From Puccinia triticina (lineage: Eukaryota; Basidiomycota; Pucciniomycetes; Pucciniales; Pucciniaceae): a DNA stretch of 64,000 bases. The stretch lies in NCBI RefSeq assembly GCF_026914185.1, contig NC_070564.1, forward strand, positions 1,426,001 through 1,490,000, read 5' to 3'. The stretch's first letter is position 1. Each line of letters opens with the position of its first letter. This document shows, piece by piece, positions 49,612 to 61,541 of this stretch. The position numbers were made by a program, and so were the translations under genes. A model generated the notes under the pieces. That model was not told the DNA's origin. It saw only the letters and a list, made by a program, of their open reading frames with translations, and did not search any database.

Positions 49612-49636
49612 GCGGCGAAGCCGCCTTGACCTCTAG
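49612..49636 (+). mobile_element. Helitron-type 3' terminus
   Basis: The perfect hairpin GCGGC-GAA-GCCGC is followed by CTTGACCTCTAG and T. It is nearly identical to the terminus at 7401-7430, so both are ends of one non-autonomous Helitron family. The upstream boundary was not found. Confidence 0.6.
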
Positions 49637-49639
49637 TCT

Positions 49640-50689
49640 TCACATAATGATAGAGTTAAATTTTAATACTACATCTCAAGTATAAGATAAATAGACAGGA
49701 GGAAGGAAAAATATAGACAATGGTGGGTAGGGCCTTGGACTGCATAACGCGGTTGGCAAGGGATACCATAGGTGCTGAGGATTGGTCAATGATGTCAACC
49801 CAGTGGCCGCAGATGGCAGGGTCTTTGGGGGACAGGAGCTGGTCTGAGGACAGGTTGTCGGGTGAAGAATGGTTGGCGGGAGAGGAGGGGGGGATGAGAG
49901 TGGAGGAGCCAGCGGAGGGCGGGGTGGGTCTGCCGAGCTGCTTGTCCTAAATTCTGCATGCAGTCCCTAGACTTCTGCTTATTTTTTTGGGCATTGGTGT
50001 CGGAGGGGGCGGGGGCAAGGGGATGGGCAGTGGGGAGCTCTTTTCACTCAATCTAGCTCTTCAGTCGGCTGCCCTCGTTAGCCAGCAGCTTGGCCCAATA
50101 GCCGGCGCTCAATGAGTACGTTCACAAGCAGATGTTCAGCGAGCCCGATTCAAGAAACGGAAGCAGATCAAGAATAAGTAGATTGGGTTCTTTTCTCTTG
50201 AATTTGACCGGCGTGGGTGGAGTCATAGGGGGCGGGCCAGGGACGAATGGCGTAGCGTCCTTGTTGAGACGCTTGAGGGGCAAGACCACCATCCTTGTTA
50301 TAGCCCCCGCGGCCCCGCCAGCGCAGGAATGTACAACAAAAAGATGCAAGCTCATTGATCTCAGCATATGTATGTAGCATGACTGGCCATTGCCATGACC
50401 AATCCCATAATTGAAGGCACTCTCAGTGTTGTTGTGGAGCTGGAGACGCAGGAGGAGGTTCAGGGGTGGCTCCAGGAGCAGTCGACAGACATTGCACAAG
50501 CTGCTACACAGCGGGGCACATCGGGAGATCAAGATCCGCCACGACGGCGCATCTGCAGTCCCGGTGCCGCGCAGGACGCCACGACAACCAACAGTCACCG
50601 TGGCGCCACCCTGACACACCCCAGGTCGCCACGAGCAGGGGCGCCCTCCCGTACTGCGTGATCAGGACGCAATCGGGCGTGACGCCTTA
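49640..50689. other. GC-rich interval, no gene recognised
   Basis: A 165-codon minus frame (50619-50122) and overlapping plus frames exist. The minus frame has CAGGAAGAITRMVVLPLKRL, loosely like a mitochondrial-carrier motif, but nothing around it supports this. Confidence 0.35.
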
Positions 50690-51033
50690 GGGGCGCCGGG
50701 GTGGGGTGCCACTTCGACGCACCAGCAGCGCCGACACCTAACCGGGTCGTCATCTATCTGACGCCCCGGGGTCGCTAGCGTCACCATGACGCAATCAAAG
50801 GAGGGGGCCTGGGGGGCGTCCTGAGGCCGGTCCCATGGCCGCTGCCATGCCCACCACGCCCGGGGCGCCGGGGTGGGGTGCCACTTCGACGCACCAGCAG
50901 CGCCGACACCTAACCGGGTCGTCATCTATCTGACGCCCCGGGGTCGCTAGCGTCACCATGACGCAATCAAAGGAGGGGGCCTGGGGGGCGTCATGAGGCC
51001 GGTCCCATGGCCGCTGCCATGCCCACCACGCCC
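50690..51033. repeat. Two tandem copies of a 172-bp GC-rich unit
   Basis: Copies at 50690-50861 and 50862-51033 start GGGGCGCCGGGGTGGGGTGC. I find essentially one difference, C versus A in GGGGCGTC(C/A)TGAGG. This is a very recent duplication or an assembly duplication. It contains GACGCC/GGCGTC words that recur in the flanks. Confidence 0.9.
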
Positions 51034-52364
51034 CCCAAGGCGCCCAGAGGAGGTAAGGGCCCGGGCAGGGCCACAACTCTTCCGGAGTTGTGCTGGCTGT
51101 TTCACCAATATCAGGCCTTGGGATTATTGTTGTAAGACCTTTGCAGTACAGTTTCAGGTGAGGTGAAACCGTACCGCTGGTAAACCCTATTGTGGACCAA
51201 ACATCGCCGTATGTCCCGCAAGTCCCCTTCTCAGTGGATGCTAGGCTGTATGAGGCTCCTCCAATGGCCTGCTGAGGCAGTGAGTTTGGCCTGCTAAACG
51301 TCACGGCACCGCCCACACCCTGAACTGCGTGCGTGGGTCAGCTCGCCAGAAAAATGAACTATGTACATACGCCGGCCCCGTCGACGTCGGAGCTCTCAGC
51401 CTGTTGTGCGACCCAATGCAATCCTGACCTCCTCTTGAAGGCGTCCGCGCGGTTGACCACTCTGCCGCAGGGAGACATCCCCAGGTGGATGGTCGCGACG
51501 GCCCCCAATGACTCTCGTCCACCGACCCTCAGTACGCCATCCCCCGGTCATCACAGCACGTGTGGGTCGTCTTGGGGAGGGCGGGCCGGAACGCAAACAG
51601 GCGGGTTGGATGAGGTGCACCCGGCTGAGGTCAGGGCACCCGTCAACCGTCCCAGCGGCTACACCTCGGCGGGGCAGGCATGGATGCGTCCGGGTGGGAT
51701 GCCATGCGGGCGCCCTCAGACGGTGTCTGAATGCGCCTAGGAGGCGGTGGCTTGGGACACCCGCACGATGTCTCAAAAAAGGTCATTGCTGCGGCGCTGA
51801 TGAACTGCAGGGCAGCGAGGACGCCCCGCGATGCGCCACACGGTTGTTTTGGTTGCCCCGCTGTGTAGTTTGGAAGGACCCTGTGTTGGCAGGTGTATTG
51901 CGGGGGCGATGGTTTGAGGAAAGCCTGGCTGAATTTGTCCTGTGGCAAGGGTCACCATGGGTTTGTTGGGGGCGTGGCGGTGGTGTGGTTGTCAAGGAAG
52001 CATGAATGTGCGAGTGCACTGGTGGATCTTGAGTGCCAAATTTTCTATAAAGAGAGGGCATTGGCTTGCTTGTTTGTGTCCCCAGGCGTCCTCTGCCGCT
52101 GTACTTCCAGTGTGTGGTTTGTCCTCAACCCCCTCTGCTGTTGCACTTGCACAGTTTGAGGGGCTCTACTTGGTGGCCTCAATGTGGCGCGCTGGGGGCC
52201 ATCTGTCAGCCATTGGCTAGTCCAGACAGTGCCAACGCTGACACAACACGCGCCACAGAAGACGGGTGCGCGCCAAATGCCATTCCAGGCACAACACGCA
52301 CCACAGATGACGCGTGCGCGCATAAGCGCAAACAAGCTGGGGATTCAACCAGATGTGAATCCCT
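51034..52364. other. GC-rich interval with overlapping frames, no gene recognised
   Basis: Frames of 90-170 codons overlap on all strands from 51300 to 52400, as expected from high GC. No motif is recognised. An imperfect direct repeat GACACAACACGCGCCACAGA / GGCACAACACGCACCACAGA lies at about 52229-52310. Confidence 0.4.
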
Positions 52365-52365
52365 G

Positions 52366-52960
52366 CTGTTGGTTGTCACGCTTGGCTAGGTGATTCTCAC
52401 CAGTTGTTGTGCTTGAGTGAGCACAACCACGCGAATGTTCTACGTGTGGATTGTGATCAAACAAGAAGACCGTGAGGACATGAAGCCTACACGTGTCCAG
52501 TTTCCTAGGCTATAAAGACCTGGGACCTCCGAGCAAAAGGAGGTTCCTCAGATCATTATTAGAATACTACGCCCGTCCATCTTGTTTGATACAAACAACC
52601 GGGGCTTTACTTCTATTTGCATCTCATATCCTTTTATATCCTTTCTCTTTTACTACGCTCATCCTCCACCGCTCCGCTTCCGTACCAACCTCCAACCTCA
52701 CCTCATCCGGTTTTCTTCCACTCGCTACCTTTTAAGGTAAGCTAGAGTTTCACAAACCACCTTAAAGGTTCAGGTACGACTAAGCTCTACCAGCCCCTCC
52801 ACCGGAGGCGTGGCTTTCTCCTCCCGCATCGCGGTTGAGTTGAGCGTGTTTTCCTCTTTAGGAACTCACAAATTGTTCTTTTCTATTCAGGGCGTCACCA
52901 CTTTAGAGACGCGCCCTGACACCATCCACCCATTATTTTAAACCCTGCTAGACAGGGATG
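52366..52960 (+). mobile_element. Possible solo LTR
   Basis: The segment opens TGTTGGTTGTCACGC, has a TATA-like GGCTATAAAGACC at 52509, a pyrimidine-rich stretch after it, and ends GAGACGCGCCCTGACA. The layout U3-TATA-R-U5 with TG...CA ends fits an LTR. No matching second LTR, primer-binding site or target duplication is seen, so the call is weak. A host promoter with 5' leader is the alternative. Confidence 0.3.
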
Positions 52961-53180
52961 GATAGTGGGTCTAGTTTGTGGTGTTTGGATTTTGTGTTAG
53001 GGAGACTTGTTTTTGTGATTTGTTTTTTTGAAAGGGGGAACCCTTGCATTGTTTTTTTTGTAATTTGGTTAATTTGTAGGGGGAACCCTTGACCTTTTAT
53101 TCTGTGTTTCTCTGTCTTTAATAAACTTGGATAGATGCAAAGAAAAAAGAAAAATTCATTTGGTTGAAAAAAAACCAGAA

Positions 53181-53800
53181 CTAACCAGAAAATGCTTTGA
53201 ATGGAAACAAATCATGCTCATCATCTTCATCATTGTTGAGAAGATTTTGTGAATTTGAAGCAACTTTCTCTCTAGGTGGGATTGTTTCTGGTTTGGGTGC
53301 ATACCTTATAGAAAAATATTCATTGAGGAGCTCTCTGATGCTAGTTAATTGCACTTTGCTTGTATCTTCACCAAGTCCAAGATCGTTCAAAAAGTAAAAC
53401 CAGATAAAGTCAAGCTTGTATTGTGCAGACCAAAAACAGTCGCTAGGGAAGCAAAAGTTTGCAATGGCTTCCAATATTGTACCTGTTGAACTTTCCATGC
53501 ATCAATTCTGCAGCAACACCAATCAATGGACAATCTCTACTACGTGGAGCGTTATGATCATTTGGAGCGTCAAGACTGTACGGAGTGTTAAGACTGTTTG
53601 GAGCATCCATACTGTTTGGAGTGTTCATATTGTTTGGAACGTTTGTACTGTTTGGAGCATTAAGATTGGTCGGAGAGTTGGAATTGTTTGGAGTGTTAAG
53701 ATCATTCTGAGCTTTGATGATTTTTGATGAAGTGCAGATGGCACCCCACCCGCCACACTGAAATTCAAGGGGTGCCCATGGGCTGCCCAAGACCGGCTAT
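53181..53800 (-). pseudogene. Fragment of a DNA-transposon gene with 18-bp repeats (hAT suspected)
   Basis: A minus-strand frame runs from CTSSKIIKAQNDLN into nine 6-residue repeats of the type N(A/T)PNS(L/M) and on to HGKFNR; a second frame (53498-53181) encodes AQYKLDFIWFYFLNDLGLGE and SIRELLNEYFSIRYAPKP. The two probably belong to one gene. The DNA at 53720-53928 to its right contains GGGCCGGGTTGGCCCATGGG and TAGGGTTGAGAATTGGGCC on the minus strand, similar to basidiomycete hAT termini. I infer a hAT-type copy with most of its transposase missing. Confidence 0.35.
53540..53705. repeat. 18-bp minisatellite, about nine copies
   Basis: Units of TGTTTGGAGCGTTAAGAC type repeat every 18 bases with 1-4 substitutions each. 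On the minus strand they stay in frame as NAPNSL-like hexapeptides. Confidence 0.8.
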
Positions 53801-54242
53801 CCAAACTCAGGGGGCCATTGGGCAAGCCCATTTAATCGTGGGAACTAAAAAATCACAACCCGCGCCAACCAATAGCTTGTGGCGCGGGTTGCCCATGGGC
53901 CAACCCGGCCCAATTCTCAACCCTACAAACATGTACACCATGATGTACAGCCATTCTTGAAAAGCTTGCGGGCTTGAGGCCAAAAAAAGATTTTTCTTAT
54001 TTCAGCCACAGGCCTGTACAGCTTCACTGCACAGGCAGTCAAAATCCCTTCGGGCGGCTGTTTGGCTCAATGAGGGCGCTGGCCACAGGGCAGGGGAGGG
54101 GGATGCGGCGAAGGGTCTGATCAGTGTAAAATTGGTCCAGGATTCCAATGGTTCAACCCTCGAGGCCCCAAAGTTAAAAACAAGGAAAGTAGTGATTTTC
54201 TTACAATCACATTACTGTATGCAGCCTGTCATACAGGGGCTA

Positions 54243-57200
54243 CTAGAGTACAGGGGCGGCTACGCCGCCCAATCCACAATATAGATAAACACAATCATCA
54301 AACATATTTTACTATATAAAATACAACTACTTAAAAACAACCTTTTTTACAACATTTAACACTTGTGTTTCATCTTTTTCGCCTACTTGTACAACTAAAA
54401 GATTGTTTACATCACGCACCCTTGAAAGTCCTACATACAATTGTCCATGCGCAAAAACTTGACTGCGCAAGACTAACGCTACCTGCCTCATGCTTTGGCC
54501 TTGACACTTATTAATTGTCATCGCAAAGGCTAAGGCAACTGGAAATTGATACCTATAAAATGATACTTTAACATAAGAATCACCCTCGTGTAATAGGGTT
54601 ATTTTGGGTATAGATACCTCCCTACCTTTAAGTGGGCCTGTCAGTATACGACCACATAAAGTATTTTTTGTTACCTGTAATAGTACCAGTCGAGTGCCAT
54701 TGCAAAGACCATCTTCAATGCTAAGATTCCTCAAAAGCACTACCGGCGCGCCTGCCTTCAATTTTAATGAGTGAAGAGGAAAGCCCGGAAAATCAATTTT
54801 CGCCAGTGCCTCCGGCTGCAGCGTGTCGATGGCTTCGTCATTTGGCTTGTCCAGTGAGATTGATTCTACTTCTTCACCGTATAAGGCACCCAATAATTTA
54901 CTGTTTATCGATTTGGAGTCTGAGTTCAATGGCGTCAGGATACATCGCTCCGAAAGATAATTTGAATACGTGCCAACATCCATCCTCCGCTTTGAATTGA
55001 TTTCATCAAAACACCACCGCATTGCTCTGTCTGCACATGTTGATACTGATCCGCAAGATTCGAGATTCACACCTGGTAGACTCACTCGAGCAACATCATT
55101 TTCTTGAGTCAATCCTTCACCTATTCGCAAGAGTTCAGCTGCGAAATCAACATTTGCGCCGGAAGCATTGCCGGTTCCTAGACCAAGTCAAACGTTGTCC
55201 TTCAGCGAGTATGCAGAAGCCCATTGCCACAAACTGGAACTCTTGAGCGTGGCGAATTCTGATCTGGGGAACGCGCCATCCTTTACCACAGGCAAAGTCT
55301 GTCGAAAATCGCCAGCAAAAACTACCAGACGACCTCCAAACGGGGATTGATTTCCACTGAGATCTCTCAGTGACCTGTCCACAGTTTCAATCGCATGTCG
55401 ATGAATCGCCACGGCTTCGTCCCATACGATCACTTGGGCTCCCAACAAACGCTTGCCTATCATATCGTTTGAGCTGAAAGTACATGTCGTGACATCACTA
55501 AACTTCAGCGGGATCTTGAAGCTGGAATGGGCTGTTTGCCCTCCATTTAACAATAGAGCAGCAACACCCGTGGCAGCAACAACTGCTGGTCGTAATCCTT
55601 GTAGCGTGAAGTAATCAATGAGCGTGTTCAAGAAAAAGGTCTTGCCCGTACCGCCAGGACCATCCAGATAAAACATCTTGCTCTGGTTTGTGCCTTCAAC
55701 CGCATCTGTCACACAAGAATAGAAAAATGCCTGCGCTGGGTTTAGCAATTCAACATTTAACATCCAACGGTCCGCTACGTCGACGACTGTAATAACGTCG
55801 ACTCCTCTGAACTGCAATTGCGATAAGAATTGGCGATGACTCAAATCCAATCTCAAGCCAACGGCTGATAAATTGGATCCCATAGACGTCAACATTCGAT
55901 CCAGCTGATGTAGAGTAAAGGCTTTTATCTCCTCATTGCTTGTATCATCCACCCCGTAGTCTTTATGCAATAAGTACTTCAAATCGTCGCTAAGGGGCTC
56001 CCAGTGGCTGTTGAATAGTGACATAGGACCTGCCGGTGGACTATGAACCAAAATAATACAAAACATCAGTCGCAGTTGATAACCGGTCTTGAATGTCGCG
56101 CCTTCAGTCATTGCCGCATGGTATTGATTGTCGTTGACCAACAGACCCATCATGTCTGCTGCTTCCCGAAAGGAAGCACAGACAGATCCATTCACAGTCC
56201 GCAGGTCCTCAAACGACCGAATATCCTTCTTGTGGAGTAATAACAGGCGTATATAATATCTCTCGCCCTGATGTATTGATGTAAAGTGAATTCGTCCAAT
56301 TGTCGCCATCATTTTTTTCCGCGGCTTCCAATCATTTATCGTAGGGTCCCACCAAAAGTGATTGGGGATTTCATGATAGAAACAATCTCTTGCATTCTTC
56401 ATCAAGCCCTGCACTCCATCGCAATTGAGGATGAAAAACTGGGTCATCATTGTTTGAGAAGCCCTTCCAGATTGTACCCTATTGCGAGCGTCCTCGGTCG
56501 ACTTGAACATCACATTTTGAGCGTCCTCCTCATGCAGAGCTAGTCTCTGAACCGCGGGATGGCAATCTGACATCTTGAATTGAAATAAACGCCACGCAGC
56601 TGAATTCCACGCAACAGGATAGTTATCAATACTGTTGACAAATACATTTTACATATCCGCAACTCACCCTCCGCAGGTCCAATGTATCGAGCGTCAACAT
56701 AGGCAGCTGTTTCGTCGTTATTGTCCAGTGCCATATATGACCTATCATTACCTTTACAGATGTATTTATAGAGATACTTGACAGCTTGGATACCTACAGC
56801 CACCTCCACATTGACATGACAGTCCATCCGCAACGATAAAAATTTATTGTAGGGCACGACTGATGTATTGTCAAAGACATTTGGACCCTTTTTCACTGTG
56901 CGTCCATTGTTGCGGCGCCTGTAGTTAGGATAGGCCCCCTCCACGATTGTAGTTTCTTCGGCAAAAGGTTTGGGAAAACGAAAGCAACAGCGCCCCTTTC
57001 GTACACATGTTCGACCTTCACATGGACCATGAAGCATGCACCTTGATACTATCCTGTATAGATTTGGCTCTTCCTTCGGATCCGGAATTTCGGCACTAAC
57101 AATCCTATTAATCTTGGCTGGTGTATCTGGTTTATGTTCATCTTCCACCGTGAGCATGATGTGCATATGAGGCATCCCTCTCTTCTGAAATTCAATGGTT

Positions 57201-58772
57201 GATACGTAGGAAACTATTCTGCCAAATCTTTGTTTCTTGATCAAGAGATCCATCAAATGTTTCAACTTGAGTTTGAAGACTCGTGTTATGATCGCGGCGT
57301 GATTCGCTGGCTCTTCGCCTGGTTTCAAAAATTTTGAAACATCTGGCCATGCGGGGTTTGCTGTTATTGTGATAAAATAATCCGGCGGTCCAAACTCTGA
57401 GACCAGCGCCATGGCGTCTTGATAGAGTTGATTCATAGCTCTAGGTCCGCCAATAAATGTAGAAGGCAGTACAACCTTGCGGCCTGTAGGTTCTGCGTTA
57501 ACCCCCAGAGCTTCAACCAATCCAGAATACATTTGTACCTTCAGAATATCTTGATTATGCTTGAACCAGTTGAGCCTCAAGCTTTCCACACATGCATACA
57601 TATCAACAATTAACTCTTGGAACAGCGTCTTTCCCGCTAGTATAGGTGAGAAACTGCCTTCCCTAGAAAACAGTAAGTAGGCCATCCACTCAAGTTGACT
57701 AACATTTCGGAATTTCCCTGCGACAGAACGCTATCAGTTTTTACTGAGGTGACACCAAAAACAACACGCACCATCATTTGCTAGAGTTGCGTACGTCGGC
57801 TCCCATTGTTGACCGCCGTATGGGAAAAAAATCGGATAGCGCAAAGGGAAATAGCTTGAGTGCAGATCTGAGATGCGCTGCAATTTGCCCCCAATTTGAT
57901 GTAGCACAATCTGTCGCGGAGCCTTTGGTATGCCTTCGCCCTCAATAATAATCCCGACTTCCTGCACTGTTGGGGCATTGTACCTTCTAGGATCATTCCT
58001 AGCATTCTCGACGGTCTTGAGTATCATCGAAATTGGTTTGCCTGCTTTTATTATATCGCCAGCCATCTTATACAGTTTCGCATAAGGGTTGTAACGGTAC
58101 ATAAAATCTTGCAGCTTGACAATAGTCTTGACGTCGACGGCATCACGTGTGGTGTTGCTTGAATGACTTCCAAGAGCGCAAGATCTTCAATGTTTGGCCT
58201 CCTCCAAACCTCCATCTCCCACCACAAAGATCTGCGAAAAGTGTGGCTCGCATTCACCCGGAGGTAGGATTGGTCCAATCTCATGCGATAGTCCTCCCTG
58301 AATCGTGAAGACAGGCGCGCCTGGAACTTTTGCTGCTTGATCACCAAGTGTGAAGCCGAGGGAGGTAAACAATATTGCATTGTTGTACGTCCTAATGTAT
58401 TTCTGAAAAATTTTCGCATCTGACCAAGAGCGAAAATGAGAATCTACGTATCAATGATCCCTTGAGTGCAGCAAAAAACTGACCTGATGAGGTGCCGGTC
58501 AATAAATCCTTGAAGAGCGCTGGGTACTGTGGAGAAGGCTCCAAATCATGCGGAAGCTTGACCTGCCCCTTTTGGCAGCACATTGAGAACAATTGATTCT
58601 TTGCCTTGATGTCAGCCATTGCTCGCTCTTCAGGCCAGTGGAGTGCACGGCAGTGAGCGCATGACATATTACAGGGACCCAGCGTGTGTGGACCATCGGG
58701 CATGCATCTTGCTAGAAGTAACTTCTCGTTATTCTCTTGTTCTGATGTGGCAGCCAGTCCAATGTACGACAT
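54243..58772 (-). mobile_element. Helitron, coding part and 3' end
   Basis: Minus strand. The 3' end is at 54243: GGGCGGC-GTA-GCCGCCC (54270-54254), then CTGTACTCTAG followed by T, the expected hairpin plus CTAG before T. It lies 81 bases beyond the stop of the Rep-helicase gene. The 5' end (TC after A) should be to the right of 58772 but was not identified, so the right boundary is a minimum. If the spliced gene at 59168-61541 belongs to it, the element is over 7 kb. Confidence 0.85.
54327..58772 (-). pseudogene. Helitron Rep-helicase gene with two in-frame TGA codons
   Basis: Exons follow splice signals: 58772-58484, 58419-57772, 57717-56668 and 56599-54327, introns of 64, 54 and 68 bases, all restoring frame. 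N-terminal Cys-rich part (CNMSCAHCRALHW, FSMCCQKG); a Helitron-like N domain (FPYGGQQWEP); Rep/HUH nuclease with RGMPHMHIMLTVED (the HxH metal site) and AVKYLYKYICKGND (tyrosine motif); then a PIF1-type helicase with GPGGTGKT, VWDEA, FAGDFRQTLPV and the C-terminal AMTINKCQGQSM and YVGLSRVRD. Rep nicks and transfers single strands while the helicase unwinds. In-frame TGA codons occur at 58189-58187 and 55190-55188, each where CGA (Arg) would fit, so the copy is probably dead. Confidence 0.9.
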
Positions 58773-59167
58773 GATAGATAAGTATTTTCGCGGGTAATAA
58801 GCTGCTATTAGGAGTGGTACTCTAAATGTAGGAAAAGTGACCGATGCGATGATGTTGGAGTGTGGAGTTCAATAGAGTAATGCTAATGCCGCTTCACTCA
58901 ACACTCTAACCTCATATTCCGGATTAAGGAACACACATGGACTCTCCGGATAGAACGATCTCAATAGAGCTGGCATCAATAACAATACTCAGTTTGTTGG
59001 TCTCAAACACAATAACGATCACATTTAGACAAACACAGTCACAACGATACGGTAACGAATTGTACACCGCAGACGAGAGGTCTGGAGTCATTTGATTAAC
59101 AACTTTCAACACCTTTAATGCACCACTACTGGACTTCTACGTCGAAAGTCATGCGCGAAGCTATTGT
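58773..59167. other. Spacer upstream of the Helitron Rep-helicase gene
   Basis: AT-rich, no coding exon recognised; it lies between two minus-strand genes and should contain the promoter of the Rep-helicase gene. Confidence 0.4.
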
Positions 59168-61541
59168 TTAATTTTTTCTAGACCTTTTCTTGCCTCCTAA
59201 GATAGTGCTCAGGGGAGTGTCCCCTTCGGATCCGTCATCAACAGGTAGAATGTTATCAGGAGTACTAAAAACATCTTCTGTAGGTACGGCCATTTGTGGG
59301 ACAACTTGTGCATTTGATGTCGATGCAACAGGTTCTGCGGGCCCGGAGTTGGAACTGAACTTGACTCTAAAAAAGGAAATCAAGATGCATCAGCCTGTGA
59401 TCCTGCACTGCGGGATTTATTAGGGACATCGACTTACAACTGCCGTTTCCTTTCGGGGCTATTGCATACGGATGCAGGACCCTTTGGCGAAGCTGAACCC
59501 CCGCCGCTTTGACCTACAGGCGAAAGGTGGACGACCTGCGGACACTATCAGGACTCTGAATCAAAAGCGAGGTGGCGTAACACCTCACCTCTAGTATAGC
59601 CATATTTTCTTCCATTTCCCATCCAACCAATATTCCATCGAAGAAGAACTCTTTGTTCTCGCGGAACATATTCTGAGTCTTGATCAAGCGTGGGGTCGAG
59701 GGTATTTGATATTGAGAAACATGGCTTTTGCCGTAATCTTATAGATGCAATCTTTCGCCAACGCATGATCTTTGGAGGTATTGGTTCGTAAAGACACTTC
59801 ATAGTCAAGCAGATTTTCCTTATCGCAGGTGAAGTAACTGATAGTTTCAATTGGTCCATATTGTTGGTTTTCTCGAAATAAAGGGGAGGACTATTAAAAA
59901 TGAATCAGTGGGAGTCTCAAACGGAAAGAGTAGAACTCACTTTGTTTTCGACTTCAAAAAGAGACTGGCACGATAGGGGCCGGTTGCCAGGCACTGTAGC
60001 AGCAGAGGACATGTCAGGTAGACAAATTGTTTGATCTTTGAAGAAAGGTGACTACTCCCGGTGGCCCTCATCGGGAGTTTTATAGGCGATACTATTCCAA
60101 AACACTACAGACTCCTGGTGTCAACATCCTATTGCTTTAAGTGCCATCCATGCACCCTCTGCAGTCAACATCATTCCTTATGGATAGATCACCCTGACTG
60201 CTACATAGACTACCACGCGACAGGGGCATCACATTTCTACCATAAATGGCAGTTCGAAATCGGTGAGAGTACAGGCAATACACCGATGGACTGTGCAGCA
60301 ACATGCAGAATCAATGCCTCTTCCGACAACATATTTGAAGCATGAGCTCTCTTTCATGCTATCAGTACATAATATACGCTGATGCATGAAAAATCATACC
60401 AGTAATTCCAGAGCCCACTCAAATCCTAACCAACAACATTATTGCATGTTGCAAGGGATGTTGCTATCAATAGAATAGATCCTACAAACCGTCGACTCTA
60501 ATGATTGAGACGGGAGGGATGCACAGAGCAGTTTCAACCCTGTATAGCTCGCGGTCTTTATATTCTATCACCAGGCACAATCCCAACACATGAGCCAAGG
60601 GAGTTGCTGGAAGAGAACTCTGCATGCAGGAGCTGCAAACCAAGCCATTCGTGCCTGCACGGAGGGGCTGGGAAAAGAAATAGCTCACGGCTGAATTGCC
60701 ACGCGAAGCTTTGAGATAAAGGTACAGTGGTAAAAAATACATGTTGGTCTAATTCAATCTATGCCCGTTGGGGAGAGGGGGACATGCCAACGTGGTATAA
60801 GTGGCTTGAGATTCAAGTGATAATCTATTCCAATATAACAATGCTAATGCTGACACATTTTCTGATTCCAAAGGCTGCGGAGTATATCAATCTGTTGCAA
60901 AGAATTGTTTGACCTGCGCACCAGTCAACGTGTGGGCCTCTTTAAACTCAAGACTAAATTAAGTTACCTTGATGTTTATAACACTGTCAACTCGACATTC
61001 AATGTCAGCGGCTATCCAGAAAGAAGCGCCGATGGCCAATGCATCTAGGCCTTGTTTAATCAAAGGTACATCCGTGGAAATCTGGAAGAAACATGACTAC
61101 AGATAAAGCATGAGCCACATGTGAGATCAATACAGACATTTGACACAGGCTCACATCTTGGTTGTCGGGGTCAACGGCTCGGAGATGTCCAACATTTTGA
61201 AAGACAGTAAGAACCCCTTGCAACTGAGCATACGACTGATTGGCGAGGGACGCAGGGATTGACCGATGGAAAGTCGAGGCGTGAGTGATGACACGAATGT
61301 TGTCCTGTTTGTATGACGCTGACATCGGTCCCTCAAACACAAGCCAGGAAGCAGCATCGGGCCCTGACTCCATCGGCGCAGGGGTATAGATGTCAAAATG
61401 TAAGTTGTAATGCGGTTGTGGTTCCCCATTTCGAATTACCCATCCCAGGGCGCAGGGGATTTTGAAGAGGTTATTACGACCAAAGCGAGGCCGATCAGCG
61501 ACGTAGGTGAGTGAACGGACGGTTAATTTGGTAAATGGCAT
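59168..61541 (-). CDS. Spliced gene of unknown function next to the Helitron
   Basis: Minus strand. Exon A 61541-61155 and exon B 61081-60968 join in frame (GTGAGC...TTCCAG) and encode MPFTKLTVRSLTYVADRPRF, then YAQLQGVLTVFQNVGHLRAV and TDVPLIKQGLDALAIGASFW. Downstream exons include one with GLVCSSCMQSS and LYRVETALCIPPVS (60742-60482), and the last two (about 59530-59438 and 59366-59168), joined by GTAAGTC...TTTTTAG, encode a Ser/Pro-rich tail ending LGGKKRSRKN*, a basic nuclear-signal-like end. Exons between are not resolved and this could be more than one gene. Helitrons of plants and animals may carry an RPA-like single-strand-binding gene and the strand-rich first exons could be an OB fold, but I see no decisive motif. 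Confidence 0.4.
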
